From: Mimachlamys varia
Taxonomy: Eukaryota > Mollusca > Bivalvia > Pectinida > Pectinidae
Direction: 5' to 3'
Length of the DNA stretch: 64,000 nucleotides
Assembly (NCBI GenBank): GCA_947623455.1
Contig: OX392536.1
Coordinates: 38,135,465 to 38,199,464, forward strand
This document shows, one piece after another, positions 28,101 to 36,639 of this stretch (within the stretch, counting starts at the first letter, position 1; each line of letters starts with the position of its first letter). The notes beneath the pieces are model-generated. The model searched no databases and was not told the origin of the DNA. It saw only the letters and a program-made list of their open reading frames with translations. The translations under genes and the position numbers were made by a program.

Positions 28101-31100
28101 GTGCGCCGTGCGTCGTGCGCCTTGCGCCGTGCGTCGTGCGCCGTGCGTCGTGCGCCGTGCGCCGTCCGTAAACTTTTCCATTTAAACATCTTCTTCTCAT
28201 AAACCAAAAGGCCCATAGACCCAATATTGGGCTTGTGCCATGCTGGGATGAAGGGGTACCAAGTTTGTTCAAACAAATGACCTTGACCTTCATTCAAGGT
28301 CACAGGGGCCGAAAAGGTCAAAATCTTTGAACGACTTCTTCTGAATAACCAAAAGGCCCAGAGACCTGATATTGGGCCTGTGTTATGCTGGGATAAAGGG
28401 GTACCAAGTTTGTTCAAACAAATGACCTTGACCTTCATTCAAGGTCACAGGGGCCGAAAAGGTCAAAATCTTTTTAAACAACTTCTTCTGAATAACCAAA
28501 AGGCCCAGAGACCTGATATTGGTCCTGTGTTATGCTGAGATAAAGGGCTACCAAGTTTGTTCAAAGAAATGACCTTGACCTTCATTCAAGGTCACAGGGG
28601 ACAAAACGGTCATCATTTTTAAACGACTTCTTCTGAATAACCAAAAGGCCCAGAGACCTAATATTGGGCCTGTGGCATGCTGGGATAAAGGGCTACCAAG
28701 TTTGTTCAAACAAATGACCTTGACCTTCATTCAAGGTCACAGGGGCCAAAAAGGTCAAAATCTTTGAACGACTTCTTCTGAATAACCAAAAGGCCCAGAG
28801 ACCTGATATTGGGCCTGTGTTATGCTGGGATAAAGGGCTACCAAGTTTGTTCAAACAAATGACCTTGACCTTCATTCAAGGTCACAGGGGCCGAAAAGGT
28901 CAAAATCTTTTTAAACAACTTCTTCTGAATAACCAAAAGGCCCAGAGACCTGATATTGGTCCTGTGTATGCTGAGATAAAGGGCTACCAAGTTTGTTCAA
29001 ACAAATGACCTTGACCTTCATTCAAGGTCACAGGGGCCAAAAAGGTCAAAATCTTTTTAAACAACTTCTTCTGAATAACCAAAAGGCCCAGAGACCTGAT
29101 ATTGGTCCTGTGTTATGCTGAGATAAAGGGCTACCAAGTTTGTTCAAAGAAATGACCTTGACCTTCATTCAAGGTCACAGGGGACAAAACGGTCATAATT
29201 TTTAAACGACTTCTTCTGAATAACCAAAAGGCACAGAGACCTAATATTGGGCCTGTGGCATGCTGGGATAAAGGGCTACCAAGTTTGTTCAAATAAATGA
29301 CCTTGAACTTCATTCAAGGTCACAGGGGCCAAAAGGGTCAAAATCTTTAAAACAACTTTTTCTGAATAACCAAAAGGCACAGAGATGTGATATTGGGCTT
29401 GTGGCATGCTGGGATAAAGGTGTGTCAAGTTTGTTTAAAGAAATGACCCTGACATTCATTCAAGGTCACAGGGGCCAAAAGGGTTTGTTGTCAAGTTTAC
29501 TCACTAGGAATAAGCTGAAACTTGCCAGAAATGATATCCTGAGATGGTCCCAACAAAGTGTTGTTATTTTTCAAGCCCATCAGAAATCCAAGAAGGCCAC
29601 TATCTTGAACTTGGCAATCTATACAGGCATATTATAACTTGATTTAATGACTACACGTATTTTCATAGTGATTTTACAATTGGTAGTCAGATGACCGTTA
29701 AGGCCCGTTGGGCCTCTTGTTTTACTCTCACCCATGGATATACACTAGTTTTATGAACTACCCAAACACTTGATTTAAGATCCTCTATCAGTAAAAATGA
29801 TCTATATTTCAGGGCGATCATCAACCACTTCACTCCTAAGGTAGACGCTTGGGCTGCTGATAATCAGCTCGCCTCTCTGACAGAAGAACAGGTAAATACA
29901 ATCATTGGTACTTTACTTCTAAGGTAGATGATTGGGCTGAGGATAATCAGCTAGCCTCTCTAACAGAAGAACAGGTAAATACAATCATTGGTACTGTACC
30001 CCTAAGGTAGATGATTGGGCTGTGGATAATCAGCTTGCCACTCTAACAGAAGAACAGGTAAATACTATCATTGACACTTTACTTCTAAGGTAGATGATTG
30101 GATAATCAGCTCGCCTCTCTGACAGAAGAACAGGTAAATACAACATTGGTACTTTACTCCTAAGGTAGATGATTGGGCTGTGGATAATCAGCTCGCCTCT
30201 CTAACAGAAGAACAGGTAAATACAATCATTGGTACTTTACTCCTAAGGTAGATGATTGGGCTTAGGATAATCAGCTAGCCTCTCTAACAGAAGAACAGGT
30301 AAATACAACCATTGGTACTGTACTCCTAAGGTAGATGATTGTGGTGCGGATAATCAGTTCGCCTCTCTGACAGAAGAACAGGTAAATACAATCATTGGTA
30401 CTGTACTCCTAAGGTAGATGATTGGATAATCAGCTCGCCTCTCTGACAGAAGAACAGGTAAATACAATCATTGGTACTGTACTCCTAAGGTAGATGATTG
30501 GGCTGCGGATAATCAGCTAGCCTCTCTGACAGAAGAACAGGTAAATACAATCATTGGTACTGTACTCCTAAGGTAGATGATTGGGCTGCGGATAATCAGC
30601 TCGCCTCTCCGACAGAAGAACAGGTAAATACAATCATTGGTACTGTACTCCTAAGGTAGATGATTGGGCTGTGGATAATCAGCTCACCTTTCTGACAGAA
30701 GAACAGGTAAATACAATCATTGGTACTTTACTCCTAAGGTAGATGATTGGGCTGTGGATAATCAGCTTGCCTTTCTGACAGAAGAACAGGTGAATACAAT
30801 CATTGGTACTTTACTCCTAAGGTAGATGATTTGGCTGTGGATAATCAGCTCGCCTCTCTGACAGAAGAACAGGTAAATACAACCATTGGTACTTTACTCC
30901 TAAGGTAGATGATTGGGCTGTGGATAATCAGCTTGCCTCTCTGACAGAAGAACAGGTAAATACAATCATTGGTACTTTACTCCTAAGGTAGATGATTGGG
31001 CTGTGGATAATCAGCTTGCCTTTCTGACAGAAGAACAGGTGAATACAATCATTGGTACTTTACTCCTAAGGTAGATGATTGGGCTGGGGATAATCAGCTC

Positions 31101-32498
31101 ACCTCTCTGACAGAAGAACAGGTAAATACAATCATTGGTACTTTACTCCTAAGGTAGATGATTGGGCTGCGGATAACAGCTCACCTCTCTGACAGAAGAA
31201 CAGGTAAATACAATCATTGGTACTGTACTCTTAAGGTAGATGATTGGATAATCAGCTCACCTCTCTGACAGAAGAACAGGTAAATACAATCATCATTGGT
31301 ACTTGTAGACATACTAGGACCTTTTTGAAGAAGTTGATTTGTTTGACAGGTTATCATTATTCACTAAATATTACTTAGACTTAAGACGTTAAGTTAGATG
31401 GTGTTATTGTAGCTGTAGTTATTGATGTTAAACCTTGTATAGACTACAGTTAGATGGTGTTATTGTAGCTGTAGGTATTGATGTTAAACCTTGTATAGAC
31501 TACAGTTAGATGGTGTTATTGTAGCTGTAGGTATTGATGTTAAACCTTGTATAGACTACAGGTAGATGGTGTTATTGTAGCTGTAGGTATTGATGTTAAA
31601 CCTTGTGTTACAGGTTCTGGAGGTTGTGAAGAGTAACTATGACTCTCTGACACTCAAACTACAAGACAGTCTCGACCAGTTTGAACGCTATACAGAAAAA
31701 CCAAGGGAAAACGCCTTCTTTACGCAACTGGTAAGATTGCAAAAAACAATTGAATGACATCACATTGACATAATCAGTAGAGTTGTTTATGGCATAGAAG
31801 TCATATGTTTTAATAGATAAATTCCATTAAAGACTGTCAATGTTTGTGATATATAGTACAGAATTAGACTGAGTTAACTAGGTCGATTATCGATAACAAG
31901 GAATCTCAATTGGTAGAGTGTTCATCTAGTGAAATCTTGGAGAAAGGAGGAAAGAACTGGACTGGTCGATCATCAAAATATTATGATTTACATCCCACTA
32001 AGAGTTTAAGTCGTTTATGGTGAAACTGGCGAACCATGATCATTAGAGGAGTATCTTAATGGATGCTCTTTTAAATTAGATACTAATGTGATCATAAGTA
32101 TATTTAGGAGCAAATTTTAGAAAATCGATACACTTTACAAACTTGTAGTTGTAAAATACAACCATTAAAACATACATGTTATGCTTGAATCTTTCAGGAG
32201 AATGAATTTGAAAGTTACACATTTAATCAAAGTTTTGTTTCTTTAATTTTTGTACTAAACATCATTTAAGAATAGAGCACAGTCCCCTTATAAATGTGAA
32301 ATAGAACGATTGAAAAATATGATTAAATTACAAATATCTATTCAAGACATAAAATGAGTTGACTGTGAAACTTATTAAATTTGACATCATTCTTTGTAGG
32401 TGCGGTCAATTGTATTAGATGTAAGGAAGACCACTGGTCATTATTTGACCGTCAAACAGCACGACGTGTTACAGGATGTGGTGGCGATGGCCGAGTAG
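4140..32498 (+). CDS. ARMH3: Armadillo-like helical domain-containing protein 3, complete, 25 coding exons
   Basis: Seen: coding exons 4140-4259, 4708-4764, 5946-6011, 6208-6288, 6911-7018, 7927-8019, 8364-8525, 8973-9029, 9331-9374, 10981-11041, 12426-12472, 12871-12946, 16368-16443, 17403-17504, 17801-17859, 19094-19159, 19659-19728, 20240-20300, 21354-21442, 21894-21979, 22747-22873, 27787-27865, 29813-29891, 31614-31730, 32400-32498. All have GT-AG borders; the phases close to 2082 nt, 693 aa (human about 689). Diagnostic stretches: LLRKSSSNK near the N-terminus, [60 protein letters not shown] and YDELYYEI, all matching vertebrate ARMH3. A Thr/Pro/Ser-rich linker (exon 13) separates the N-terminal helical half from the C-terminal DUF1741 half. 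Known: ARMH3 (C10orf76) binds PI4KB and supports Golgi PI4P and GBF1/Arf1 function. Odd: six introns contain tandem arrays that begin or end on a splice site. No frameshift or premature stop was seen in any exon. Confidence 0.95.
4889..5715 (+). mobile_element. tRNA-derived SINE split by an insertion with an inverted partial copy
   Basis: At 4889 a tRNA-like head begins, with a perfect box A (TGGCCAAGTGG). About 55 bases of it (roughly 4938-4990) reappear inverted at about 5487-5543, separated by about 500 bp of AT-rich sequence. The SINE body then resumes in the original direction at about 5545. It ends near 5700 with the C/T-rich body and CTGTTAATAGGAC-type tail followed by an A-rich end, as in common bivalve SINEs. 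It lies in ARMH3 intron 2. The AT-rich middle was not identified. Confidence 0.6.
6808..6850. mobile_element. SINE tail fragment
   Basis: About 24 bases (6810-6830, including ATTAATCACTCTTGTTGG) match the tail end of the SINE at 1868-2062 almost exactly, followed by weaker similarity to 6850. It is a truncated relic in ARMH3 intron 4, about 60 bp upstream of the exon 5 acceptor. Confidence 0.5.
7327..7926 (+). repeat. 27 bp minisatellite ending on the ARMH3 exon 6 acceptor
   Basis: About 22 copies of a 27 bp unit containing TGTGTATTTGTAG and TATATATAATAT. The last copy runs into the real acceptor, with TATTTGTACAG at 7916-7926 directly before exon 6. Each unit carries the near-identical TATTTGTAG, so the array multiplies the 3' splice-site tract. 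The unit is a multiple of three, so long open frames exist here on both strands; these are low-complexity artefacts (for example repeats of NTQYYIYTT). Confidence 0.9.
9590..10921 (+). repeat. 34 bp minisatellite in ARMH3 intron 9
   Basis: About 39 copies of a 34 bp unit made of TGATCTACAG, TAGATATCGG and TATTAACAGTTTAC. Variation is limited to a few A/G sites (GATATC or GGTATC; CGG or CAG). It starts about 215 bp after the exon 9 donor and ends about 60 bp before the exon 10 acceptor, so unlike most arrays here it does not contain a real junction. The unit does carry a CTACAG acceptor-like motif. Confidence 0.9.
13805..14648. mobile_element. MITE-like element (844 bp) inserted in the 35 bp array
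   Basis: The element has perfect 11 bp terminal inverted repeats, GCAGGGTTCAC at the left and GTGAACCCTGC at the right. It is flanked by ACAT on both sides (or CACATG if the ends are taken as CAGGG/CCCTG), consistent with target duplication of the array sequence. It has no credible transposase frame. The CAGGG terminus recalls hAT elements, but an 8 bp duplication is not present, so the superfamily is left open. Confidence 0.75.
15912..16082 (+). mobile_element. tRNA-like insertion (SINE head or tRNA pseudogene)
   Basis: Non-array DNA interrupts the last copies of the 35 bp array. At about 15994-16062 it holds a tRNA-like segment: box A TAGCTCAGTCGG, a D stem GCTC/GAGC, and a T-arm CTGG/CCAG around GGTTCCAGTCC. 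The 5' and 3' ends do not pair as an acceptor stem, and the anticodon arm lacks a 7 nt loop. A functional tRNA gene is therefore unlikely. Confidence 0.55.
17838..18687 (+). repeat. 28 bp minisatellite copying the ARMH3 exon 15 end and its donor
   Basis: The last 22 nt of exon 15 (17838-17859) plus the first 6 nt of the intron (GTAAGC) make the unit, repeated about 30 times. Most copies keep AGCAGAG|GTAAGC or AGCAGAA|GTAAGC. A rare variant (GTGAGATATTC) occurs twice, 308 bp (11 units) apart, showing that blocks of units were copied together. Confidence 0.92.
20925..21250 (+). repeat. Four-copy tandem repeat of about 80-90 bp, ARMH3 intron 18
   Basis: Four copies, marked by GAATGAGTAAAGGGACTTCC and by ACCAGTTGTAACACATGTA, run in tandem and end about 100 bp before the exon 19 acceptor. 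The similarity is high with small indels. No coding or known element signature was found. Confidence 0.75.
22155..22593. mobile_element. Foldback element, about 195 bp arms and 47 bp loop
   Basis: The left arm (about 22155-22349) and right arm (about 22397-22593) are inverted copies. The outermost bases TGTACACAAACAGG match CCTGTTTGTGTACA at the other end. Inside, AATTTGCGAGCTTTC, AGTCAGCTGTCAAAA and others have their reverse complements. It lies in ARMH3 intron 20, about 150 bp before exon 21, and would fold into a long hairpin in the pre-mRNA. It looks like a MITE or foldback element. Confidence 0.85.
22856..23965 (+). repeat. 30 bp minisatellite copying the ARMH3 exon 21 end and its donor
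   Basis: The unit is about 19 nt of exon 21 (ending TACTCTATGG, residues NLYSM) plus about 11 nt of intron (GTAAGTAGGTG), repeated about 36 times. Nearly every copy keeps ATGG|GTAAGT or ATGG|GTAAAT. The unit is a multiple of three, which opens a long minus-strand frame (repeated [10 protein letters not shown]) that I regard as an artefact. Confidence 0.92.
23985..27475 (+). repeat. 40 bp minisatellite, about 87 copies, ARMH3 intron 21
   Basis: The unit contains TGAGGAGAGG, GTATTATGGA, ATCCAGGTAG and GTAACATGTG. It directly follows the 30 bp array, so intron 21 is almost wholly satellite DNA. The centre is very homogeneous and the edges decay (27200-27475). Block copying is visible: the variant CAGTTAACATGGGTTAGG occurs at about 25549 and again 360 bp (9 units) later. 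The unit is not derived from a recognised exon, but each copy carries CCAG|GTAGGT and AG|GTAACA donor-like motifs. Confidence 0.92.
28044..29721 (+). mobile_element. Non-autonomous element with nine 145 bp internal monomers and nuclear-receptor half-sites
   Basis: The ends are GGTCATCTGAC at 28044 and GTCAGATGACC at about 29684-29695, followed by a small hairpin (GGCCCGTTGGGCC) and CTCTTG at about 29720. After a GC-rich run of GTGCGCC/GTGCGTC steps (28090-28160) there are about nine tandem monomers of 145-147 bp. Each carries TGACCTTGACC and, inverted a few bases on, TCAAGGTCAC. It lacks any transposase frame and lies in ARMH3 intron 22. Related elements are at 36977-38864 and 62089-64000. 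Confidence 0.8.
29826..31303 (+). repeat. 83 bp minisatellite copying most of ARMH3 exon 23 and its donor
   Basis: About 66 nt of the 79 nt exon 23 (from 29826, coding [19 protein letters not shown]) plus about 17 nt of intron (starting GTAAATACAATC) form the unit, repeated about 17 times. Copies keep GAAGAACAG|GTAAAT almost without exception. Some units have small deletions (for example loss of about 12 nt near 30100, 30425 and 31240). Confidence 0.93.
31392..31613 (+). repeat. 56 bp repeat, four copies, ending on the ARMH3 exon 24 acceptor
   Basis: Four near-identical units contain TTATTGTAGCTGTAGGTATT and GATGTTAAACCTTG. The last unit changes at its end from TATAGACTACAG to TGTTACAG, which is the real acceptor before exon 24 at 31614. 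Intron 23 thus has tandem arrays at both ends: a donor-bearing one at its start and this one at its end. Confidence 0.88.
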
Positions 32499-34095
32499 TG
32501 ACCTTGGGAGTCTGTGACCTTGACATTCCAACACTCTGTGCTGCCATATTTAACATGACAAAGACATCTTGGGACTGAATGTTTGATGATAAATCTTTGG
32601 ACATGAAATGGTTGGTTGCTGGCTGTATGGAGTTGATGAAGATAACTCCCTGTGGCCGGGGTTTAAATGGCCGCTGGCTGTGTTGTACAAACTGGTGTAA
32701 TTCTGGGCATTAGAGAAGTACATACTGCAGTTCGATGACTTTTGTTCCTAAATATAGGAAAAACTGTGACATGAAAATATGGGAAATTTCAGGTATATTC
32801 TGAGAGGGAAATTTTATATTCCGAAAGGGAAATGGAAAATACTGGTTGTAAAATAATTCAAAGAAATCCCTGTTTATTATTTATAAACAAATGCATCATG
32901 TTAGAGTTAAGTTTATCTGTATACATATTCTAAGTTATGTCATCTTCATTTAGTATTACTTCAAATAAATGATCTCATGCTGATAGCAAAGGACTTTTAC
33001 GGTAATACATTGGAGGGTTAACGCAAATACATGTTCAATGATATTCAAGTGAACATGGAGTCAAATAAAATCAATTTGTATTGATAGGCTTGTAGCTGGA
33101 GTACCGTGTAACTAGTATCCAGTACAAGCTTGGTGCAGAAAATAGGGTTTGTATGTAAGACTAGTGCAATATCTGTACTGTATATACAATATTGTGATTT
33201 GCCAAAATAGTGTAAATATAGATGTATTAATATATAGAATGTATTTATAGATTTGGTACTAAATGTATTGATGTACATTTGATATACGATGTAATATATG
33301 TGTATCCTATTATCTCAGAAAGTAATATCCATAACTTATTATTTTTAGTGCAGAATTTTCTTTCTTGGTTTGATTGAATTGCTGTTGTAAGTTTATAAGA
33401 AGCTGATTAAGATTCTTGTTGTAAAATGTTTATGTCATTGTAATTCAATGTGTTAGTGATTATAAAATGACATCAGAAGTGAAACATTTAAAGCAGATAT
33501 CAAACTGTTAATAATCCTGGTACTTTATATTTGAAAGTTAAAAGTGCATTAAAACACAGAACCCAAGCTGACTGATTTTCATTTCATTTTAGTTTTTGTT
33601 ATGACCAACATTTTATCCTAATCCTATTTACTGATCATTGAAGATACTTTAGATATATACATTTTATATCAAATTATTATTGTTTTTTTTTTTTAATTTT
33701 CCTTATTCAGCATTGAATGTACATGGCTTTCTGTTTCTTTGAGGGTTTAATTTTAAATGTGGGTCTATCATTCCTCTGAAAAATTAATTCTTGCACATGA
33801 AGTCTTGCTAGAGATTCCAATCATTATATTTATTCAAAGTAGGGGATCGTATTATAATGCAAGACTAGCTTGAAGGTCCCTTTAGAACCTTGGTAGGTAG
33901 ATGGTCCCATTAGAATATTTATTGAAGCTTTGACTAGTCAACTTATAGTCTCTGTTTAACTGGACCTTAATGCTATATAAGACTGGTATACATGTAGATG
34001 ATGTTTTAATAAAACATTACAGATGCATCTTAACATATATATTCGTGTATGGAATACTATGGGTGTATATGATAAATTTAATATGAACCATATAG
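32499..34095 (+). other. ARMH3 3' UTR and downstream DNA
   Basis: After the TAG at 32496-32498 the sequence is AT-rich and unique-looking. An AATAAA at 32964-32969 gives a candidate poly(A) signal about 470 nt after the stop. Others lie further down (for example about 34006), so the UTR could be longer. No other gene was seen. Confidence 0.5.
32964..32969 (+). terminator. Candidate ARMH3 poly(A) signal
   Basis: AATAAA in the ARMH3 sense, the first full hexamer after the stop codon. No transcript end is known, so use is inferred. Confidence 0.4.
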
Positions 34096-34321
34096 TATAC
34101 TGTAAACGTGGAAATATATGCGCGGGGAAAATTTATCCTAATTACACGAAAGCAAATTGACGGCAAAAATTTCCCACACACATATTATTTTGCGATATAC
34201 AAATGGTTATAAAGGTTTATATATTAACGAAAGAAAAAGGGAAAAATACCCCCACACGTATAGTTTACCAATCGAAATCACGAAAATAAGCCCCTGCGGA
34301 AATAACTATGTTTACAGTATA
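34096..34321. mobile_element. Short MITE, about 226 bp
   Basis: The ends TATACTGTAAAC and GTTTACAGTATA are a perfect 12 bp inverted repeat, or 10 bp if the outer TA is a target duplication as in Tc1/mariner MITEs. The interior shows further inverted similarity (GGGGAAAATTT against AAAATTTCCC) and no coding frame. It lies between ARMH3 and MFSD10. Confidence 0.7.
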
Positions 34322-35624
34322 AGTGGTGTACAATATTTATTGAATTTCTTGGTGTTTTTCTACTGGTTTAAGATGAGGTTTGGTCTGTACTGGTGATACA
34401 CAACTGTTTATATATAAATGTAACCTTATGTGATGTTTGATAACCTGTTTATTATTTAATAGTCAAGGAAGTAGGAATAATAGAAATTTCACTTTACAGT
34501 AGAGAGCTGACTATCCAAACAAAACCGACATAGAAGTGGTCTAAAAACCTGTCACATAGTATTAAAGCAAGCTACTTATAGGTAGACAGGACCGAGATTA
34601 ACTAAGTCTGAAACTTTGGAGAGTTGACTCTCAGATGTTCAGCATTTAACTGTATAATGTGGATTTCAAGTCAGAAGTGTAAATACTGGTGCATTTACCA
34701 AGGTAATTTTTATATGTGTTAAGGATATGTTAGTGACTTAACCAGAATATGTGTTATTTAATATTGAAATATTATTATTAATACATGTATTTGTTATGAG
34801 ATTTTTTTCTTTATTTATTATCCCTCCAGAATGAATGAAAAGTATATAAATTTATTATGTTTGGTATGGAAATCTGTGAAATGTCTTCTGTAAATCAGTT
34901 CAGACTACCGGTAATTTCCAGTTTTTTGTATATTGGATAGAGGGAATTTGTGTAGTTGCAGTGTATGAATGTCTTACCTTTAATCACATATATCAAAGCT
35001 TGTATCATAGCATACTATCACATCTGAGAGAGGGTGTGATGGCATTTCACATTAAGGATTACTTTTTCATTCTAAGTTATTAGAAGCATCCCCAGGTGGT
35101 TAGTACGAAAATTGAGAAATGACCCTTTGAGTTTTCCAAATCCTTGGAGACTTAACGCTAACCCTTGGTCATAGCTTCAAAACAGTTGAGATCCAACCCC
35201 AAAACGATACAGTTGATGAGCAGACTGATGCAGTCTTAAAAAGTATGATCCTGGGATGTTACCACATTTTCTGGGACACAACTTGAAAACAGTTGCAACC
35301 TACCCATAACCAAACTTTATAGATATGCTACAAGGACAGGTCTTGGAGTTTGTCCTTGGAATATTTTATCATGATAATTATCCAGGTGAGCAATGCAAGT
35401 CCTCTTTTTTTTTATCTAGAGAAGATATTTTAACATTTAAGAACAAAAAGTTGCATGAATTACAAGTCAACTGTAAGTATACTCTTGTTTTCAAAGTCCC
35501 AAAAGTCAGGTGCTTTCATTAAATTTATTGTAAATCACTTGCTGCAAGAATGTGTACTTTGTTTCACCAAGTACATGTGTAGTTTAATGTCTAACACTTT
35601 TAGGAGGTATATAATTATATGCTT

Positions 35625-36290
35625 CAGTTATCTCCCTTCCAGGTACAATTCCATCTAGTTATCTCCCTTCCTTGTGCAGCTTTATCAGGGGTACATTCAC
35701 GCTACTGGATGAACCAGTTTAACCTGGAGTGAAAACACCAGGCACAGATTTGGACCAAAATTGACCTCTGGAAAATCTGGCATGTGTGGTTTGAGGGGTC
35801 GAGACATATTTGGCCGAAACTAAATTGCTGACTTTTGCTAGTTGCGTTATTTATTTCTTAAACTGTCAGTCCTGGTGAAGATGTTAAATGATTAAGTGGA
35901 CACGTGAAATAATGGCATTTTAATCTTGATATACCGGTAATATTAATTTCTCCTCTGAAACTGTGAATATTTTGCTCTGCCTATGGCATGGTCCAAGTGT
36001 GTTCATTTATCGTGGTTTAGTTCTGTGTCGGTTCAACCTGTAGCGTGCATGTATCCCAAGTCATATCCCTTCCAGGTACAGCTCTACCTAAGTTATATAC
36101 AGACCTCTACGTAGTTATGTCCCTTGCAAGTACAGCCATACTTTGTTATGTCCCTTCCATGTTCAACTCTAGGTAGTTATCTCCCTTCCATGTACAGCTC
36201 TTAGTTATATGTCACTTCCATGTACAGCTGTATCTGATTATCTCCCTTCCCATACAGCTCAACATTGTTACCTCCCTTTGTTTACATCTC
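35625..36290 (+). repeat. Degenerate minisatellite with AGTTATCTCCCTTCC core
   Basis: About ten diverged copies of a roughly 25-35 bp unit built on GTTATCTCCCTTCC followed by ATGTACAGCTCT. The array is interrupted by a MITE at 35685-36058, with copies on both sides. Its age is shown by its divergence, in contrast to the homogeneous intronic arrays. Confidence 0.65.
35685..36058 (+). mobile_element. MITE of about 375 bp, copy 1
   Basis: The terminal inverted repeats are GGGTACATTCACGCTAC at the left and GTAGCGTGCATGTATCCC at the right. The interior matches, inverted, the copy at 55312-55691 over its whole length, with shared blocks such as TTTTCACTCC / GGAGTGAAAA and CCCCTCAAACCACA / TGTGGTTTGAGGGG. 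No coding frame. Confidence 0.8.
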
Positions 36291-36639
36291 TTCCAACTTT
36301 GTGGTGTCCAATTTCATATTCAGAAAATTTTGGTGAAACTTTTCATCAAAACTTGAAATAAAACATTGAATAAGCTGCTTGTATTTCTGATTTGTACTGT
36401 GGATAAAACTTTACTACCAATGTGTAACAGTTAAAGGATAAAAAGTAAAAACTTGAAAACCCAGAAGGAATCTTGGGGCTCAACCAAGACAATCTTAATT
36501 TGTTCTTAAAAAAAGGTTGGATATTTTGCCTTCTTTTCCCTTGTATGTTTTTAATTTAAGTTATATGAAATTTGAGAATTCCTCTAAGAAATACTGGTAG
36601 CTTTATGAATTGAACGATAGAAGCCTGTCAGCAATTATT

